From assembly GCA_015143295.1 (NCBI GenBank), contig CM026564.1, forward strand, positions 16,852,416-16,916,415: a DNA stretch of 64,000 bases, given 5' to 3'. This document shows, piece by piece, positions 1 through 12,040 of this stretch (the stretch's first letter is position 1; each line of letters starts with the position of its first letter). The position numbers and the translations under genes are program-made. The DNA comes from Tetracentron sinense. Taxonomy: Eukaryota > Streptophyta > Magnoliopsida > Trochodendrales > Trochodendraceae. The notes under the pieces are model-generated. The model did not search any database and was not told the origin of the DNA. It saw only the letters and a list, made by a program, of their open reading frames with translations.

Positions 1-3000
1 TAATGATACAATCTAAACATACTAAAAAATAAGCTGAATTATAATATAAAATGCATTATGACATTAGCAATGCACTTAATTTCAATCCTTTATAGTTTCT
101 AGTGTAAAGTAAGAAAGTGTGAATCATTGATGGATTCATCTATTCCTGATGGAAATATCCCATATACATTACTTTAAGTAAAACTACATGGATAGAAAGT
201 GTGAAAAAATTAAATAAACATGTACTCTCACAATCTTTCCTTTTCTGTGGAGAAAGGAGAAGCTTCTTGGGATTTCGAAATCTAAGAGATCGAAAATCCA
301 AAGAGGAAAAGAAACTTCAAGGTTCTGCTTCCAGCAATGACCTATCTATTTCGCTGAGAGACGATTTTTTGCGTTAGCGTGCGCACGGTGAAACTGGAAA
401 CTGGCTTGGCTAATGGTTCACAAAAATGAAAAATCTCAAAAACCATAAATGCCAAAAAATTGAGATTTTCTTTAGAAAACTGTAAGAACCAACCGTGTAA
501 ACCGAAAACGAGAACCAGTGACTAGCTCAGACGATATTTAAAGCTGGGGCGCCACAACATTTTTCTGATTAGATTCCAGCCATTTGCTAGACCATACACC
601 TGGAAAATAGCAAGAAAACCAAGATTTAATGTCGCGACCCAAAATACCCCCTAGGAGTTAGGGATACTTTAGCTCGTGACCGCCGTATCATACATCCCGT
701 ATGATACATAAGGCATACATATCAACTTGTCAGAGTACACAAGTTATGACACATAGCGGAAACAAAATGGAAACAGTTTATAATACAATACTCCTATCAT
801 TCGGTTCAAGTATGAACCAATTGAACATGCCAAAAGGATGGAGTGGACAAGTCCCACTCTCAATACCATCAAAAGATAAGTATACTTTCTCTCACTCTCT
901 CAACAGAAATCGAAATCATATCGCCTATCTAGTGCCCCCTCATCCTGGTAATGATCCATGGTAGGCTCCGGCTCGTAGTATTCTTCCTCTATCCAAGGCT
1001 CCGTGCCACAAACATCGAAAGGAACATGTGCACCTGCCGAAGTCAATAGTCGGCTGAGCATGGAATACTCAGTGATATACAAACTACTAGCTAACAATGA
1101 GATAATAATAACATGGAGCATGCAAGACAGAGCCATGGAGCATAGAAATCCGTCAAAACCCGTACCAATTCCAAAACCGTTTCCTTATGAGTTCTTATGA
1201 AGTCCAAAACCATATGAGGCTTATGAGCGTATGAGAATCAAGTCTTATGAGTTCTTTGAATTCCTTAGAGTTCTTATGAGATCCTTAAAGTTCTTATGAG
1301 TTCTTGTGAGCCGTGAAATCTTAGAGCACTTATGAGCTTGTGAGCGTTCACTTATGAGACTTATGAGATCTTATGAGCTTATAAGGTTCTTATGAGTTCT
1401 TGTGAGCCAGAGGTTAGTACCCGCACAACCCTGGGCTACCAACCTCCTTGATTCTTGTGAGATTTCTTATGAGCATGAACTTAGAGCCAGACCTTAGCAC
1501 CCGTGAAAAGACTTAGAGTCGGGCATGTAAATACCCTTCATCGAATACATAGAAGTGGGCTGCCAAGATCCTTGATTTCTTATGAGATTTCTTAGAGCCA
1601 GGCATGATATATCCTTGGATATACCCTACCCTTGACCAACCCGATGTTTGGCTTTATCAATGCTTATGAGCTTGGTAGCTTATGAGTTCTTAAAGATTCT
1701 TATGAATGCTTCGATAAACCGCACTTAAGAGAAATCATGGAGACATGCGAAACTTATGAGCCTTAGAGTAATTGGAAAACCATAGAGTGCATGTGAACAT
1801 CATACTATACTTAGAAATCTTAAAAACATGGATTCATAATCATAGAAATTCAATAATAGTGATAGCTTACAAGCACTTAGAATCCATCATCCAATTCATC
1901 CAAGAACACACTTTTAAACATGGTTTTATTTAAATAATAGTCAAGGGTAGATAGTAGAGTGTGTCTACCTGAAATGGAAGTTTTTACACTTCTGTGGAAC
2001 AAGAATCAAGCTTGAGGAAGCTTGGTTAAAGCTTTGAGAAAGTTGGAAAATCTGAAATCCCTTTTCCAAAGACACTAACAGAATTTTCCAAGCTTAAGAA
2101 TCACTTTGGGGATGAAATCCAAACTTTAAAACACCAAGGAAGCAAGAAGGACTCTTCCTTTGGTGGAAAACACGAACTCAAGAACACCCAAGAATGACCT
2201 TACCTTCCTTCTTCTTCTTCTCTTTCAATCTCTCAAAAAAATCCAAGCTTAGGGTTTGTAAACCCTATGACACGAATCTAGGGCCCTATTTATAGCCTAA
2301 AGGTTGGCAAAATATCCCAAAAGATCTCAGAAAATATCCCAAAATATCTCCCGAGGTCGGTGGAAAAGTTCCGGACGTTTTTACCATCGTCTGGGTTGAA
2401 TTCGTCGATGAAATTCGGCCCCCAGCACACTTCGTCGACGAATTTGGGCCCCCTTCAGCAATTCATCGCCGAAATTGCATGACAGGCTCCTGGTTTTTCC
2501 CGCTTTGGTATTTTGAGTATAACTTTTGACTCGTTTATCCAATTTTGACGATTCAACTTGCGTTGGATTCGTCTTTGAAAGGGCTACAACTTTTATGTTT
2601 TACAAATTTTCTAATTCTTCTGTCTTCTTAGACTAAACTTCTCTTAAAGCTGACTGGTCTGAAAATGGAATTCAGCAGCCCAGATTTGCGGCAGACTCGC
2701 TTCCGGAATTCTGACGTTTAACCCATCCTCGACTCAAAATCTGAAAAAGTGGTAAACATAAACTCGAAGAGGGTTTCAATACCTTTCCAAAAATTCAAGA
2801 ATCACACGATTCTGATCAGCGGTGAGAATTCTAGAGCTCGTCAAAGTTGAGGGTATGTTTATGCATTCCTTTCTTTGACACTTAGAGTATACCATACTCT
2901 CATTTTTCATTTATCCCAAACCCCCACAACACTTTCCATACATATTTGGATTCATTCAATACCTCCTTTCATTATAAAAACATGAACCCACAATGTCATT

Positions 3001-3479
3001 AAGGCTTTAGGCCTTGAAGGCACTATTCACAGCACTATTCATGTGACTCCCCGAACCCGCGGCTGGGAAATCAAGTTCCAAGACGCGTGCTCGTTCGTCA
3101 TAACCACGCATGCGGAAGACTTTACCCGCGAAAATGCGGGGATTTTTCAACTTTTCTGATGAGCTTATGTAAGCGGTAACAACCGGTCATCACAATAACC
3201 CATCATAAGCAAATACGTTACCTCACTGGCTACAATAGTCGTTACTTTTGGCGCCACAACTGTGCCGGTACACTTTCAGAATCCATCAAGTCAAACTCCT
3301 GGTCAATCGGCAACTGCTTCCAAATCTGAAGACATAAAATGAGAGGAGTGAGCTATAGAGCCCAGCAAAATCCACAATCCATCTAGGCTATTTTCCACCT
3401 AGTAACAATCATCATCATCAATAACAATATAGTGTTGCAATACAATTCTCATATTATAATAATATATAATCTCGTAATC

Positions 3480-3880
3480 CGTGACCCGAGGTCACTCAGG
3501 GCTATTCACTCTATTTCGAGGTTCCCAACCTCAATTTCCAAGTTCATCCAATCATCATCTACACCACTAGGTTACCATCCCAGACAACCGCTCACACTCT
3601 ATTCTTGAGTCCGTACACTCAATCAACTGGCCTTCACCCGTATTCAACCTGAGTCCGTAGACTCAATATCCAAGTTAGAGTTCGTAGACTCGCTATCCAT
3701 TTCCAAATTCGTTAACATTAATTTTGTTACCATAGCGTCCCATACCCCCATGATAACTATCGAGATCAACCGGGCTTACACCCAATGAAATCAAACCTTG
3801 AATCCTTAGACTTCGTACAACCTTGAGTCCATAGACTCCGTATATAATCCAGGCCTTCACCCGCTAGAACCAACATAATC
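3480..3880. repeat. Short degenerate direct repeats around gagtccgtagactcaat
   Basis: Several imperfect copies of a ~20-25 bp phrase (gagtccgtacactcaat, gagtccgtagactcaat, gagttcgtagactcgct, gagtccatagactccg) lie just before the larger array in the same LTR. Each copy is itself partly palindromic (gagtc...gactc), so each could form a small hairpin. No coding is seen. Confidence 0.6.
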
Positions 3881-5420
3881 GTCTGATCTTAGCCACGGTG
3901 AGGAACTTTAGCCTCACGGCATATCTATCAGATTACAGACAACACAACCATCTGACTCAGCCACGGTGGGGACCTCTATCCTCACGGCATCTCTATCAGA
4001 TAACACAATAATCTGACTCAGCCACGGTACAGACGACATATCTATCAGAGGCATCACCACCTACTGACTCAGCCTCGGTACGGCATATCTATCAGATAAC
4101 ACAACCATCTGACTCAGCCACGGTGGGAACCTCTATCCACACGACATATCTATCAGATAACACAATCATCTGACTCAGTCACGGTGGGGACTTCTGTCCT
4201 CACGGCATATCTATCAGATAACACAACCATCTGACTCAGCCACGGTACGGATGACATATCTATCAGAGGCATCATAACCTACTGACTCAGCCTCGGTACG
4301 GCATATCTATCAGATAACACAACCATTTGACTCAGCCACGGTGGGGACTTCCATCCTCACGGCATATCTATCAGATAATACAACCATCTGACTCAGCCAC
4401 GGTACGGACGACATATCTATCAGAGGCATCACAACCTACTGACTCAGCCTCGGTACGGCATATCTATCAGATAACACAACCATCTGACTCAGCCACGGTA
4501 CGGACGACATATTTATCAGAGGCATCACAGCCTACTGACTCAGCCTCGGTACGGCATATCTATCAGATAACACAACTATCCGACTCAGCCACGGTACGGA
4601 CGGCATATCTATCAGAGGCATCACAGCCTACTGACTCAGCTTCGGTACGGCAAATCTATCATATAACACAACCATCTGACTCAGCCACGGTGGGGACCCC
4701 TATCCACACGGCATATCTATCAGATAACACAATCATCTGACTCAGCCACGGTGGGGACTTCTGTCCTCACGGCATATCTATCAGATAACACAACCATCTG
4801 ACTCAGCCACGGTACGGATGACATATCTATCAGAGGCATCATAACCTACTGACTCAGCCTCAGTACGGCATATCTATCAGATAACACAACCATCTGACTC
4901 ACCCACGGTGGGGACTTCCATCCTCACGGCATATCTATCAGATAACACAACCATCTGACTCAGCCACGGTACGGACGACATATCTATCAGATAACACAAC
5001 CATCTGACTCAGCCACGGTACGGACGACATATCTATCAGAGGCATCACAGCCTATTGACTCAGCCTCGGTACGGCATATCTATCAGATAACACAACTATC
5101 TGACTCAGCCACGGTACGGACGGCATATCTATCAGAGGCATCACAGCCTACTGACTCAGCCTCAGTACGACATATCTATCAGATAACACAACCATCTGAC
5201 TCAGCCACGGTGGGGACCTCTATCCACACGGCATATCTATCAGATAACACAATCATCTGACTCAGCCATGGTGGGGACTTCTGTCCTCACGGCATATCTA
5301 TCAGATAACACAACCATCTGACTCAGCCACGGTACGGATGACATATCTATCAGAGGCATCATAACCTACTGACTCAGCCTCGGTACGGCATATCTATCAG
5401 ATAACATAACAATCTGTTCT
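3880..5420. repeat. Tandem array of ~48 bp half-units forming ~96 bp dimers and a higher-order unit
   Basis: Two diverged half-units alternate. One contains catatctatcagataacac and ctgactcagccacggt; the other contains atctatcagaggcatcac and ctgactcagcctcggt. A dimer is about 96 bp (for example 4455 to 4551). A longer block recurs with starts near 4199, 4765 and 5290, a higher-order period of about 525-566 bp. Because 96 is a multiple of three, an open frame of 137 codons appears at 4327-4740. It is only repeat translation and not a gene. Confidence 0.92.
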
Positions 5421-7546
5421 CCCCTGACCTAGTCAAAGAGGATCTATGGATATCAAATCCACCCACTCCCGACTATCAATCACAGTGGATTATACTTTAA
5501 CCCTGATTAGGTTTTCTAACCACAAATTAACCCAAGTTAACCCAAGCCTCGCTTGGTTAACTGAAATACTCGGACCTCGCGCCCGTGAACCAAATCCGGT
5601 AACACACCGTCCCGTTAGGGAACGCTTCCAAGCTAATGGATGTGTCTATAGCCTTATACGACCTGCAAAACAACTTTTCGACACCCCAGGGTGACGATAC
5701 AATTTACCCGGGACCCGATCTGGGCTCCTCGAATGTCCACATAACATCACAACATCACATAGGGGTTTCTGACCCTTTTCCCATCCACGCCTTTTACGCA
5801 GTGGCAGTGAGTCTAAATCCGGGGTTTTGAGACCCGAGACTGAGGGTTACACCCCTCTACTCATTTTCCACGCACAACCACCTTCCTATAACATATCCAC
5901 GGGGTCTCAGACCCTTTTCCATCAACGCGCATACATTTCACATAAAGAATATACCAAATAACAGGGAAAAGAGAAGAGATGGAAGGGGTTTTTACCTCTT
6001 TTGCGCTTTTCGAGACGTCTAGGGGCAAAACGGACACTGCCAACACATTTGGGAAAAAGATCAACGCCCAAAGTGAAGCTCCTCGCCTTCAAACTTGATT
6101 TTCCACAAATTTAACAAATACTTAACTAATCAACCTCAGTTAAGCACCCATAAACGTATAATTTTATTCTATTAAAATTCCGGGTCGTTACAATTCACAC
6201 ACTATTCACATGAACAGTGAACCTAAATTCCGGGGCTCTACATTTAATCACCAAAACTATTTCTTCTCAGGAATCGTATAAATGAAGGCAAACAGAATTT
6301 CAAGGGTCCGAAGATAGAAAAGAGTCTTTGAAGCTTTTACGTGGTATCTGATTTATAGATTTCTTTCCCATTGCTACATAATAGTCATTAGTGCATAACC
6401 CGATTATATACCACCACTGATAAACACAAGAATAAGCAATATTTACTGTGCCGAGAGCACACCCGAGTAAAGGATTCCAGAGTCAGTTGACCAAAATGAG
6501 GACCCCAAATTTCATGACCAATAGGTCTTACATGTAAAGGGAGCTGTACCCATGACTCAAAATTTCCTTGCCATGCTACATGAAACAGATTTCGGAGAAA
6601 CAAAGATTTTCAATGCAACCTTCAAGTTCCCTTTTTGGACTCGAAACAAAGATCATGAAACTATAAAAATGATAATATTAAATTTTAATTTAGTCATATT
6701 ATATTTTTACTAATAAAAAATACATGGAGAGCTCGTGCGCCTTTATTAAACGTTCTTATATATTGTTTGATTAAAATCTTATGTTATGACTTGAAGGGCC
6801 AGAAGATGAAGCACATCGCCACCATCAGTAGAAAATGATCCATTGCCAGTGGAGGTTGATTTATTCATATGCTTGTGCTTGCAATTATAAATATTGTATT
6901 ATTATATTGGTGTGGGTTTTTACTTTTGTTTCTATTGTAGAAATAGTATTATCTAATGATTTACCATAATGTGAGTATATGTTGATAATAAGTAGACGTT
7001 GAAATTTAGGTGTGAACTATCATTTTATTTAGTTCTTGTCATTTTTTTTTCTCTTTTGCCTTTTCCTATGATGGATTATATTTTCCTTTTCAATCTCTTG
7101 ATTGTATATAATTTTTTCATTATTAAAATATAATTTAAAAATATATATAATTTTTAATATATTTTCATTAGACGTCACATTACTCTCTTTATATTAAATA
7201 ATTTTTTAATGTAACCCCGACTGCAATCCGGAATTTCTTTGGTCCTTATCATGACATCAATCGGGTGTGGAGATTATACGAAGATACTATTCATGGTTGT
7301 CTTCCCTAAAATATGGTAATATGGTAGAGTCTTAAACCAACTCTCCTTTCTAAAAGACTCTTTCTATAAAAATAGAATTCGGCCCTAAAATATGATAGAG
7401 TCCTAAACCAATTCTCCTTTTGTATTCTTCCCTAATATGGTAAGAGTCTTAAACCAACTCTCTATTAATAATGGGTCCCACATATTATTAAATAATAACT
7501 TGATTAAAGCTTGGTTATATTATAAGTTATGTATTAAATAAATTAA

Positions 7547-7697
7547 GTTAAAGGGTATTTACATCCAAGTAAAGTTTTGCATACTCCTTTTACTTTTATT
7601 AGTAAAATATATATATATATATATATATCATTCTGCTAATTAAAGTACAAGTACAAGGAGTATGCAAAACTTTATGTTGACCAAATTACCCTTTAAC
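7547..7697. mobile_element. Fold-back MITE-like hairpin, copy A
   Basis: Long imperfect inverted repeat: the left arm starts GTTAAAGGGTA and contains AAAGTTTTGCATACTCCTT; the right arm contains AAGGAGTATGCAAAACTTT and ends TACCCTTTAAC. The arms of about 55 bp flank a (TA)n centre. The same element lies at the matching place in copy B, so it predates the duplication. I could not define a clear target duplication. Confidence 0.7.
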
Positions 7698-7899
7698 TGT
7701 AGAACCCCGAAACTCATTCACCTAGATGGTGAATATTGATTTTGATAAAAAAAAAATGATATTCGATGTGTTATGGTGTATGCAATATGAATGAGATAAT
7801 GGTGTAAGGGTGTTAAAACTAAGGTAAAAGAGTGGAAACACTCTAGGTAAGACAATGGAAGAGTGAAAGCACTCTAAATGGGACAAAATGGGAAGAATA

Positions 7900-7928
7900 G
7901 GAGGATTCACCAAGTTCTGGTGAATCCC
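7900..7928. other. Small perfect hairpin next to a tcgacc palindrome cluster
   Basis: GGATTCACCAA-gttc-TGGTGAATCC is a near-perfect stem with a 4-base loop. It is followed by several ggtcgacc-type palindromes (7930-7960). Copy B keeps the stem at 17200-17225 but has lost part of the palindrome cluster. No function is assigned. Confidence 0.5.
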
Positions 7929-8806
7929 AGTCGACCGCTCCTCAAGGCCGGTCGACCGGTTGTCCCGAAAAATGCCAAAATGGGCCAACAGAGAGCTTCG
8001 GGTTCGAGGCCGGTCGATCTACTATGTGATTTTTGCCCAAAATTGGCTAATAGTAAGGTTTTTTTCCAAGGCCGGTAGGTTGCCCCTCCTAGCAAGTCGA
8101 TCGGGAACCCGCAAGTTTGCCCAGTTTGGTCTGGGAAACCATTTCATTAGGGTATGATGGTCTTTTGAACCTCGCTTGTTCCTATAAAAGCCCCAATTTC
8201 GTGGGTTAGGGTTCACAAACCCTCAAGACATCAAGTTTAGAGAAATTGAGAGAGATAGAGAGGAAGAAAGGGGAATAAACTAGGGATTTCTATTTGGGGA
8301 TCAAGGTAGAGCTTGGATTACTTCTTCAAGCATGGATTCTTCTCAAGCATTCTCAATCTTTTCTTCCATCCTAAAGGTAAAGTACCTACTAATAACTAAC
8401 TTTGTTATGATGCAAATTTGCCTTGCTTATGAAAAAATATCAATTTTTTTTTAATCTTTCTTTATTAGTGTTTGCTGAAAAGTGGGTGTTTGTTTGGTTT
8501 GCAGATTATGGGAAGTGCGAGTTCGCCACGGAATACTTTGATTAGGAAGAGACAAAGATGGTGCGTCTGGTGGAGTAGAGAGATTAGCAGTTAGCTTATT
8601 TTTTGGTAGTATCCGATTTGTATGATTTTTATGCAAACGATCTTTTTTATGCAAACGATCTTGCAATCATTTGCCATTTTCTCTTAACAATTTTCTATGA
8701 ACTGGTTTTTAGGTATTTGGTTTGGAGGATTTGTGGTTTTACTTGTAAAAATGGTTTTTGAGTGATGGCCACACTTGATTTTTGTTACTTGTAAAACAGT
8801 CACTCT

Positions 8807-9819
8807 CAAGGTTCGAAATTTTGATTTCGCATGTCATTTCAAGCCATGGAAAAAAAATATATCGAGGATATTTCGCAAGATATATCGATACCGAGGGAAC
8901 AATATTGCACGTGCAGGAAAATTTTGAAAAACAAATAGTAAAAGACATGGAATTTTTCAATGAACTTAAGGAAATGTTAAAATAGATGTTAATTCACAAC
9001 TGAGAATAAAAGAAATTACAAAAAAAATTATGTATATAAGAGATGCAATGAGAAGGGAAACAAAGACGTGCGCTGATGCTGGCGACAATGTATGATTCAC
9101 TACTATTGATGTAACTTACATAAAAAGTTGCATTCATTTCTCAATCAAGCATAATAATTAACTTAAATACAATCAAAATCAATGCTATGAATAGTTAAAT
9201 CATTACTAAGAATAGTTAAAATTAAAAATATTGTATTAAGATTTTATTGAATTTTTTATTGTGTGTATAATAAAAATCAATACTAAGAATAGTTAAATAA
9301 TATTTAATTTATAAAATATAATTAGGTTAATACTTGCAACATACGGGTAATATGGTCATTTATGTAATTTTTTTAAAAAAATTATTGTAATTAGTGTAAT
9401 CTAAGGGAGGGTTTTGAAATATAGATAAGAATAAAAATTAATTTATAAAGCGGTATTTAAAATTATTATTTTATAACATAAGTTCTATTTTGTAAATGAC
9501 CATTACAACATAAGTATAAATAAGTAAACAACAGAAAAAAAAGAAAAAAAAACAGTAGAAAATATTTTGATCGAAATCTACGAAATTTCGTCGACATATA
9601 CGAAATTTTGTCGAAATATACGAAATTTTGTAAAAACCATGTGAGAAAATGTAAAAAAAAAACCAGTAGAAAATATTTCGACCGAAATATACGAAATTTC
9701 GATCGAAATTTACGAAATTTTGTAAAAACTAAAATACATGATTAAGATATTTAGAAACCCGTCGAGATCGAGATATCTTGTGCAAGATATCGAAATATCG
9801 TCGAAATTTCAAACCTTTG
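8807..9819. mobile_element. Non-autonomous inverted-repeat element present only in copy A
   Basis: Relative to copy B (around 18108), copy A has about 1.01 kb extra. It begins CAAGGTTCGAAATTT and ends AAATTTCAAACCTTTG, which are inverted repeats. Flanks resemble an imperfect 8-bp direct repeat (tcactctc at left, ctactctc at right; copy B has ctactctc once). Inside are subterminal repeats of cgaaatttcgtcga and cgatatatctt words (9570-9800). Termini and target size suggest a hAT- or Mutator-type derivative, but no transposase is visible, so the superfamily is open. Confidence 0.7.
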
Positions 9820-9822
9820 CTA

Positions 9823-9846
9823 CTCTCTCTCTCTCTCTCTCTCTCC
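9823..9846. repeat. (CT)n microsatellite in the KNOX acceptor tract
   Basis: A run of about eleven CT units forms part of the pyrimidine-rich stretch before the KNOX exon acceptor. Copy B has an equivalent, interrupted CT tract at 18112-18141, and a second CT run just after the exon (18335-18352). Confidence 0.8.
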
Positions 9847-9889
9847 AGTTTCTTTTGTATGCTCCATTTTTTACTCTCTCGTTTATCAG

Positions 9890-10025
9890 GAAACGTACTG
9901 TGATATATTGTTGAAGTATAAATCGGATCTGATGAGGCCTTTAGATGAAGCAACCGCATTTTTGAACAAGATTGAAATACAGCTCAGCAATCTCTCCAAG
10001 GGTGCTTTCAGAAGCTACGTTTCCA
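9890..10025 (+). pseudogene. Truncated class I KNOX exon (KNOX2/ELK-side), copy A
   Basis: Frame GAA-ACG-TAC-TGT gives ETYCDILLKYKSDL, then RPLDEATAFLNKIEIQL and NLSKG. This matches the KNOX2 part of class I KNOTTED1-like homeobox proteins of the KNAT2/KNAT6 type (family pattern: YCD-ILVKYKSDL, RPFDEATTFLNKIE). It is preceded by a pyrimidine tract and an intact AG acceptor (9888-9889). Homology stops after about 45 codons, before the SSDEEL segment expected in the family. No ELK or homeodomain codons follow. It is probably a gene fragment moved or left behind with intron sequence. KNOX proteins are homeodomain transcription factors of the shoot meristem; this piece cannot encode one. Confidence 0.8.
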
Positions 10026-11149
10026 GTTTCTCTCTCTCTCTCAATCGCTTTAATTTTTTATTATGTTTATTAATTTATGTGCTAATTTTCATCTGTTGCC
10101 GCATTGATATCTTGTTAATCTTCTGGGTTCATTTCCTGTATTCATCTCTATATCACAGTTTTTGCTAGTTGGATTTTGAGATTTTCTATAAAACTTCGTA
10201 CGGGGAGGAGAAGAAAGGAAGTTCCTTATCATAACATGTGGTCACTTAATTAGCATAACAAGCTCACATGTTGGAACTGCTGTTGCTTTCCTAGAAGCAG
10301 TCTTCTTCTTTCTGAATAAAACACACATCTTAAAAACTTCATTTATGCTTGGAGAACAAACGAAAGTTTCAGATATAGCAATAACATAAACCAGGAACAA
10401 AGCCCTATAAATGAACGAGACCCTTATCTTTGAAACATGTTTGTTTTCACTTCAGTAGTAGAGAAAGAAATGACTAAATCCCACTTTTGCTTTTTGCTGG
10501 ATTGCTAGTCTCTCTCTATATCTTTAGCTCTACAACTTCTTATATTCTTTAATTCACTGATTTCCGTAATCTTTCTACGAACATATTTCTAGTTTAAGTA
10601 TGTGTGGTTTCAATAATTGTTTCAGATGAATTCTGATTATTTCGAGTTCTAAATCATGATTTCTGATTTCTCTTAAGGATCTAAGATTTCACACTAAGAG
10701 CTTCCAGGTGAAGTTTTGATGATATTGAGCACTCCGACATGATTTCATAAGATTCTAAGATATTCACATTAAGAGCTGCTCAATAGTGTTTTTTTTCCTT
10801 GATTGATTGGCGGTTTGTTGATAAACTTTATGTTTCTTAGGATTTTTTTTGATCCTCTGCATTTGAACTGTCTATTTTCTTAATATTGATTTGTTTTTCA
10901 TTACTTTTTCTGGGTAATTTGTTTTGAGAATTGAAGATCTGAGATCAGTCATTAGAGTTCTGATTTTCCATTTAATTTTTCAAATTGTTGAATTTCCCTC
11001 ACGTCGAAAAAAGAGCAGATCATGTCAAAAAAGGAGTCCATGTTGTGATTCTATCCGCAGCTTTAAGTTACTTTTTTTTAATAAGTTTGAAAATTATGCA
11101 ACTTATGTATCTTGTTGTCCAAATCGGAAAACGAGGTCTCAACTGAACA

Positions 11150-12040
11150 AGACGAATTTTAAAAGTTAAGATAGACCGATACAAATGCGTCAGAGCAACC
11201 TATGAACCTAGTTACCCAAAATTGAAAAACGAGGTATAAACTCAACGAAACGAATTCTCAACGTTAAGATAGACTGAAACAAATGCGTTGGAGCAGATTG
11301 TGTCGAAAGAAGAGCCCTTGTTAGGATTCTGTGCGCAGCTGCTAGCTCTAGGTTACTTTTTTTAGTAGTTTGAAACTTACGCAACTTATCCCCAATTCCC
11401 CATTACCCAAATCGGACAAACGAGGACTAAACTGAACGAAACAAATTCTAAAAGGTAAGATAGTTTGAAATAAATGCTTCGTAGGAGACCCCATCGAAGG
11501 AGTCTTGGTTAGGATTAATTGCGTAGCTCTAGGTTATTTTTTTTAGTAGTCTGAAACTTGGGCAACATATGAACCTCGTTGCCCAAATCGAGCAAACAAG
11601 TCTAAATTAAACGAAACAAATTATAAAAGTTAGGATAGATTGAAACAAATACATTGGAGCAGACCGCGTCGAAAAAGCAGTCTTAGTTAAGATTCTGTCC
11701 GCAGCTCTAGGTTGCTTTTTATTTGTAGTTTGAAACTTAGGCAACTTATGAACCTCATTGCACATATCGGACAAACTTGGACTATACTGAACGAAACCAA
11801 TTCTAAAAGTTAGGATATGTTGAAACAAATGCGTCAAAGCAGATTGCATCAAAAAACTAGTCCCATCTAGGAGTCCACACCTTTAGGTTACTTTTTTTAT
11901 AATTTGAAATTTAGGCGCCTTATGAACCTTGTTGCCCAAATCGGTCAAACTAGGATTAAACTGACCGAAACAAATTCTAAAAGGTAAGATAGTTTGAAAT
12001 AAATGCTTCGTGGCAGACCCCATCGAAGGAGTCTCACAGT
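11150..12040. repeat. ~178 bp tandem repeat array, copy A (five to six units)
   Basis: Each unit contains, in order: ctctaggttactttttt, gtttgaaacttaggcaactt, atgaacctcgttgcccaaat, ctaaactgaacgaaac and gcagaccgcgtcgaa. The word ctctaggtta recurs near 11349, 11529 and 11705, and a variant of it near 11882, a spacing of about 176-180 bp. The minus-strand open frame here (11607-11852) is a translation of the repeat and not a gene. Units are diverged, so this is an old array. Confidence 0.88.

Larger units (their letters stand above)
3042..6192. mobile_element. Solo LTR nested inside the 630-6242 LTR
   Basis: Termini are TGTGACTCCCCGAACCC and CCGGGTCGTTACA, flanked by the 5-bp direct repeat ATTCA at 3037-3041 and 6193-6197. 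It is about 3.15 kb with no retroviral coding. Roughly half is a tandem-repeat array (3880-5420). A reverse-complement fragment of the same LTR family lies at 25676-25872. Orientation is not settled: in reverse complement it would start TGTAACGACCCGG, which is a common plant gypsy LTR start, so the - strand is favoured. Confidence 0.85.
630..6242 (-). mobile_element. Solo LTR (gypsy type), interrupted by a nested solo LTR
   Basis: It begins TGTCGCGACCC and ends GGGGCTCTACA, i.e. TGT...ACA termini. It is flanked by the 5-bp direct repeat TTTAA at 625-629 and 6243-6247. The paralogous site in copy B (around 15460) has one TTTAA and no insertion. With the nested element removed, about 2.46 kb remains. 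No gag or pol coding is present, so this is a solo LTR left by LTR-LTR recombination. Orientation is inferred from a TATA box (TATAAATA on the - strand, 2287-2294) and from likeness to the LTR termini of the coding element at 45196-56380. At 1190-1760 it holds degenerate short repeats built on cttatgagttcttgtgag. Confidence 0.88.
1..12040. repeat. Tandem segmental duplication, copy A
   Basis: The sequence from base 1 recurs almost unchanged from 14834, and the two copies stay collinear through the KNOX exon and the ~178 bp array. Without its private insertions (630-6242 and 8807-9819), copy A is about 5.4 kb of shared sequence. It begins at or before the window edge, so its left breakpoint is not visible. 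Its right end runs into a hAT-like element at 12041. Copy A also holds about 230 bp (10218-10445) that copy B lacks; I cannot tell insertion from deletion there. Both copies look non-functional. Confidence 0.9.

Noticed and set aside
1190-1760. Possible CRISPR-like or regulatory direct repeats (cttatgagttcttatgag)
   Set aside because: Units and spacers are irregular and within a plant LTR; simple degenerate repeat.
4327-4740. 137-codon open frame on + strand
   Set aside because: It is the translation of the ~96 bp repeat array, whose period is a multiple of three; no domain and no splice context.
10924-11169. 81-codon + strand frame, also present at 19014-19208
   Set aside because: Shared by both duplicates only because the DNA is duplicated; the copies end differently and no family is recognised.
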